Source: Thermoplasmata archaeon
GTDB taxonomy: Archaea; Thermoplasmatota; Thermoplasmata; GCA-020350865
DNA: 7,788 bases
Assembly (NCBI GenBank): GCA_020351895.1
Contig: CP070672.1
Coordinates: 1,101,370-1,109,157, forward strand
Direction of reading: 5' to 3'
Each line of letters starts with the position of its first letter. Position 1 is the stretch's first letter. The notes beneath the pieces were generated by a model. That model did not search any database, was not told where the DNA came from, and saw only the letters and a list, made by a program, of their open reading frames with translations. The position numbers were made by a program, and so were the translations under genes. Of the stretch, positions 6,179-7,788 are shown one piece after another.

Positions 6179-6367
6179 ATGATAAACGAAGATAGATATT
6201 CCAAAACCCTCAGGATAAGAATGGACCCTGACCTCTTCGAACATGTAAAAACTGAAGCCCAAAGGCTCGACATAGATGTCTCAACATACGTTAGATGGTG
6301 CATCCGCACAGGGATTTATCTGGAGGATTTGAACAAGTTTATTCGTTCCAAGAGAAAAGAACCCTAG
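6179..6367 (+). CDS. Small ribbon-helix-helix DNA-binding protein
   Basis: A 62-residue protein with the layout of Arc/MetJ/CopG-type regulators: a short N-terminal arm, a strand SKTLRIRMDPDL (8-19) with alternating exposed residues that would read the DNA major groove as a dimer ribbon, helix 1 (about 19-29, FEHVKTEAQRL), a turn, helix 2 starting at the typical Ser-capped VSTYVRWCIRTG (34-45), and a basic tail ending KRKEP. Its length is normal for stand-alone family members. It begins at ATG 6179 behind GGGGA with 7 bases spacing. It lies between two genes that share an operator-like promoter, which makes it a candidate regulator of them; the same motif is not seen in front of itself. No toxin gene follows, so an antitoxin role is not supported. 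Family call good, target inferred. Confidence 0.8.
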   Translation: MINEDRYSKTLRIRMDPDLFEHVKTEAQRLDIDVSTYVRWCIRTGIYLEDLNKFIRSKRKEP

Positions 6368-6407
6368 CGAATCGGGATTGTGAATGATAAGATATACTGG
6401 TTTGACA

Positions 6408-6430
6408 CTGTGGGCCTTTGTAGCCACAAG
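6408..6430. promoter_or_regulatory. Degenerate operator-like site ahead of the propeller gene
   Basis: CTGTGGGC (6408-6415) and TTGTAGCC (6418-6425) sit at the positions of the two TTGTGGCC copies at 4259 and 4269, again 10 bases apart, and end in CCACAAG just before the TATA box. The inverted symmetry is reduced to a TGTGG/CCACA core. It may be a weaker site for the same protein. Confidence 0.45.
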
Positions 6431-6432
6431 AG

Positions 6433-6440
6433 TATATAAA
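6433..6440 (+). promoter_or_regulatory. TATA box of the propeller gene
   Basis: TATATAAA is a near-ideal archaeal TATA box, in register with TATTTAAA at 4284. Transcription is predicted to start near 6462-6467, leaving a leader of about 100 bases. Confidence 0.7.
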
Positions 6441-6482
6441 GAACGGCCTTAAAGATTTTTTTTCTGGATTGAGCAGTAAATT

Positions 6483-6558
6483 TTCCTCGGTAAATGTGGC
6501 CATTTGTGTTCACATAATTTCAATATGAGATTCACGATATGATTTTACACTGGAGGAA
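6483..6558 (+). promoter_or_regulatory. Leader element able to hide the ribosome-binding site, copy B
   Basis: UUCCUC (6483-6488) pairs with GAGGAA (6553-6558), extendable here to 8 bp (UUUUCCUC with GAGGAAAA, 6481-6488 and 6553-6560). GGAGG (6552-6556) is the ribosome-binding site, 8 bases before the ATG. The distance between the two halves equals that in the first copy, and TGTG-TT-CACA lies between them. Confidence 0.45.
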
Positions 6559-6564
6559 AAAAAT

Positions 6565-7674
6565 ATGAGAAATAAGAAAGCAATAATTTTGTGTCTGCTG
6601 CTTGTGAGCTGCATGCTTGTGGCCTCAGCAGTCGTGATTGCAGGTAAACCAGATAAACCTGGAAAACCACCCAAGGATCCACCACCACCGCCACCCGAGG
6701 GAACAGTGTACTTTACAACATATAATGGTGTTGACCGAGATATGTGGTCCATGAATCCAGATGGATCCGGGAAAACCTTGTTGGGAGTATACGAAGGAAT
6801 TGACGGGGAGAATAGAGCTTTTGGACAAATGAGTCGGCTCCAACATGGGGGCCACTACTGGTTCATACGATTCAAAACTGTAGGGGGCAAATATCCTGAC
6901 AATAAATTAATTCGTGAGATATTTGCCGTCCGTGATGACGGTGGAGTGGAAGTGCAGCTAACAGATGATCCAAACCTTGAATCCAATTCGATTGCTCGTC
7001 GTGCCCTGGGCTGGAGCATCAATGACGAGTCCATAGCATGGGGCGCTTTTAAATGGGTGGACGGAAGCATTGATTGGGATAGTTTCGGCATCTACATCGC
7101 CGACATCGCATTCGATGCCAATGGAGATGTCATCGGGCTTACCGAAGAACCTTATCCACTCTGGGAAACTGGATATATAGAGGATGGTGAAAATCCAAGT
7201 ACATACGTGGCCGAGGTTCTACATTTCGACTGGTCTCCTGATGCGACAAAGCTCGTGGTGGCGGCATTTGATTGGGGTCATAATGACCTGTATGTCGTAC
7301 ACCTGCCGACAAGCTCGGTTACACTTTTAGGAACAATTGGATATAGGGTAAGATGGTCACCCGATGGGAGTAAAATCGCTTTTCTAATAGGCCCATATGG
7401 AAATCTATTAACCATAAACCCGGACGGATCAGATCAACAGGTCTTAGTGGAATATAGTTACAAGGGAAATACAATAAAATCCGTTGAAGATGAAATGGGC
7501 TGGTCACCTGATAGCAATTATCTGCACTATACCTGGAGGGTCGTTCGCATGGGTAATGAGAGAGATGTCTTTAAATACTCAGTTCATCGGATAGAGACAA
7601 ATGGCAATAATCCAACTTCAATGACAGGTGACCTTCCCGACGATACTTACCCCATGGCCCATGCATGGCGGTAG
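6565..7674 (+). CDS. Secreted TolB/PD40-type beta-propeller protein
   Basis: A 369-residue exported protein. Residues 1-26 are a signal peptide (MRNKK, then a Leu/Val/Ala core). A linker GKPDKPGKPPKDP followed by a run of six prolines (about 27-44) then leads to a beta-propeller from about 46. Propeller blades show PD40-type signatures: SMNPDGSGKTLL (62-73), GWSINDESIAW (149-159), DWSPDATKLVV (222-232), RWSPDGSKIAF (263-273), TINPDGSDQQVL (283-294) and GWSPDSNYLHY (312-322). Such propellers usually bind proteins or glycans and have no catalytic residues; TolB itself is the bacterial reference. No C-terminal anchor is seen. LVSC (13-16) resembles a lipobox, but the hydrophobic core continues past the Cys, so a free secreted form is preferred. 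The start is fixed by GGAGG 8 bases upstream. Its promoter, leader and signal-peptide codons resemble those of the beta-helix gene, so the two are probably expressed together. Ligand unknown. Confidence 0.9.
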   Translation: MRNKKAIILCLLLVSCMLVASAVVIAGKPDKPGKPPKDPPPPPPEGTVYFTTYNGVDRDMWSMNPDGSGKTLLGVYEGIDGENRAFGQMSRLQHGGHYWFIRFKTVGGKYPDNKLIREIFAVRDDGGVEVQLTDDPNLESNSIARRALGWSINDESIAWGAFKWVDGSIDWDSFGIYIADIAFDANGDVIGLTEEPYPLWETGYIEDGENPSTYVAEVLHFDWSPDATKLVVAAFDWGHNDLYVVHLPTSSVTLLGTIGYRVRWSPDGSKIAFLIGPYGNLLTINPDGSDQQVLVEYSYKGNTIKSVEDEMGWSPDSNYLHYTWRVVRMGNERDVFKYSVHRIETNGNNPTSMTGDLPDDTYPMAHAWR

Positions 7675-7740
7675 GTAAGACCAACATGATTGCAGGCTCA
7701 AGACCGCTAAACTCAGCAAGCCCAATACATATCTAAAAAC

Positions 7741-7782
7741 GAGATTATGCCCTTTTTGGGCTAATCTCCATTTTAATTTTTT
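7741..7782 (+). terminator. Hairpin plus T-rich terminator after the propeller gene
   Basis: GAGATTATGCCC (7741-7752) and GGGCTAATCTC (7758-7768) form an 11-bp stem with one bulged T (7748) and a TTTTT loop, followed by TTTTAATTTTTT (7771-7782). It resembles a bacterial intrinsic terminator and fits 66 bases after the stop codon at 7674. The interval 7675-7740 shows no gene. Confidence 0.7.
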
Positions 7783-7788
7783 AAATCA

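Larger units (their letters stand above)
6410..6564 (+). repeat. Duplicated promoter-leader block, copy B
   Basis: This is the partner of the block at 4261-4415, aligned without gaps at an offset of 2149 bases. It shares the TATA box position, a run of 8 T (6456-6463), TTCCTCGG, TGTGTTCACATAATT, ATTCACGATATGATT and TGGAGGA. The leader has kept exactly the same length in both copies. Confidence 0.85.

Noticed and set aside
6601..6612. Lipobox-like LVSC in the propeller signal peptide
   Set aside because: The hydrophobic core continues for about ten residues beyond the Cys, which does not fit lipoprotein processing. A normal Sec cleavage before the Lys/Pro linker fits better.
1..7788. CRISPR array, tRNA or rRNA genes, insertion sequence, or a third copy of the promoter block
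   Set aside because: I looked on both strands for regularly spaced repeats, tRNA-like cloverleaf cores, transposase motifs and further TTCACGATATG or TTGTGGCC blocks and saw none beyond the two copies described.

Overview
The window looks archaeal. Reasons seen in the sequence are TATA-box promoters (TATTTAAA, TATATAAA) about 125-130 bases ahead of the two secreted-protein genes, strong GGAGG or GGTGA ribosome-binding sites, a Rab/Ras-like small GTPase beside an AAA-type ATPase with 40-residue TPR repeats, and secreted beta-helix and beta-propeller proteins. The gene mix resembles sediment-type Euryarchaeota (perhaps a Thermoplasmata-like lineage). That placement is from memory of gene families and is tentative.

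Layout. Bases 1-176 hold the N-terminal part of an unrecognised minus-strand gene that runs off the left edge. An AT-rich divergent promoter region (177-369) separates it from a rightward two-gene unit. The first gene encodes a STAND/AAA_16-like ATPase with a C-terminal TPR superhelix (370-3300). The second, 36 bases downstream, encodes a Rab-like GTPase with a long extra C-terminal domain (3337-4212). A T-rich terminator follows.

The right half has two genes for exported proteins: a right-handed beta-helix protein ending in a FIMAH-like helical domain (4416-5945) and a TolB/PD40-type beta-propeller protein with a proline-rich linker (6565-7674). Between them sits a 62-codon ribbon-helix-helix regulator (6179-6367). 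A hairpin followed by T-rich DNA closes the window.

Two things stand out. First, the ATPase carries about 115-140 extra residues between Walker A and Walker B that look like a profilin-fold (longin/roadblock-type) domain. This class of domain commonly docks on small GTPases, and a GTPase is the next gene, so the pair may form one signalling module. The GTPase has Arg at the usual catalytic Gln position. Second, the two exported-protein genes share an ungapped upstream block of about 160 bases at about 80% identity (128/160 by hand count). It covers operator-like repeats, TATA box, a leader of about 100 nt and the ribosome-binding site, and weaker similarity continues into the signal-peptide codons, although the mature proteins are unrelated. 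Both leaders contain UUCCUC that can pair with GAGGAA at the ribosome-binding site. Together with the DNA-binding protein gene lying between the copies, this suggests a co-regulated pair of exported proteins driven by a duplicated promoter-leader-signal cassette.
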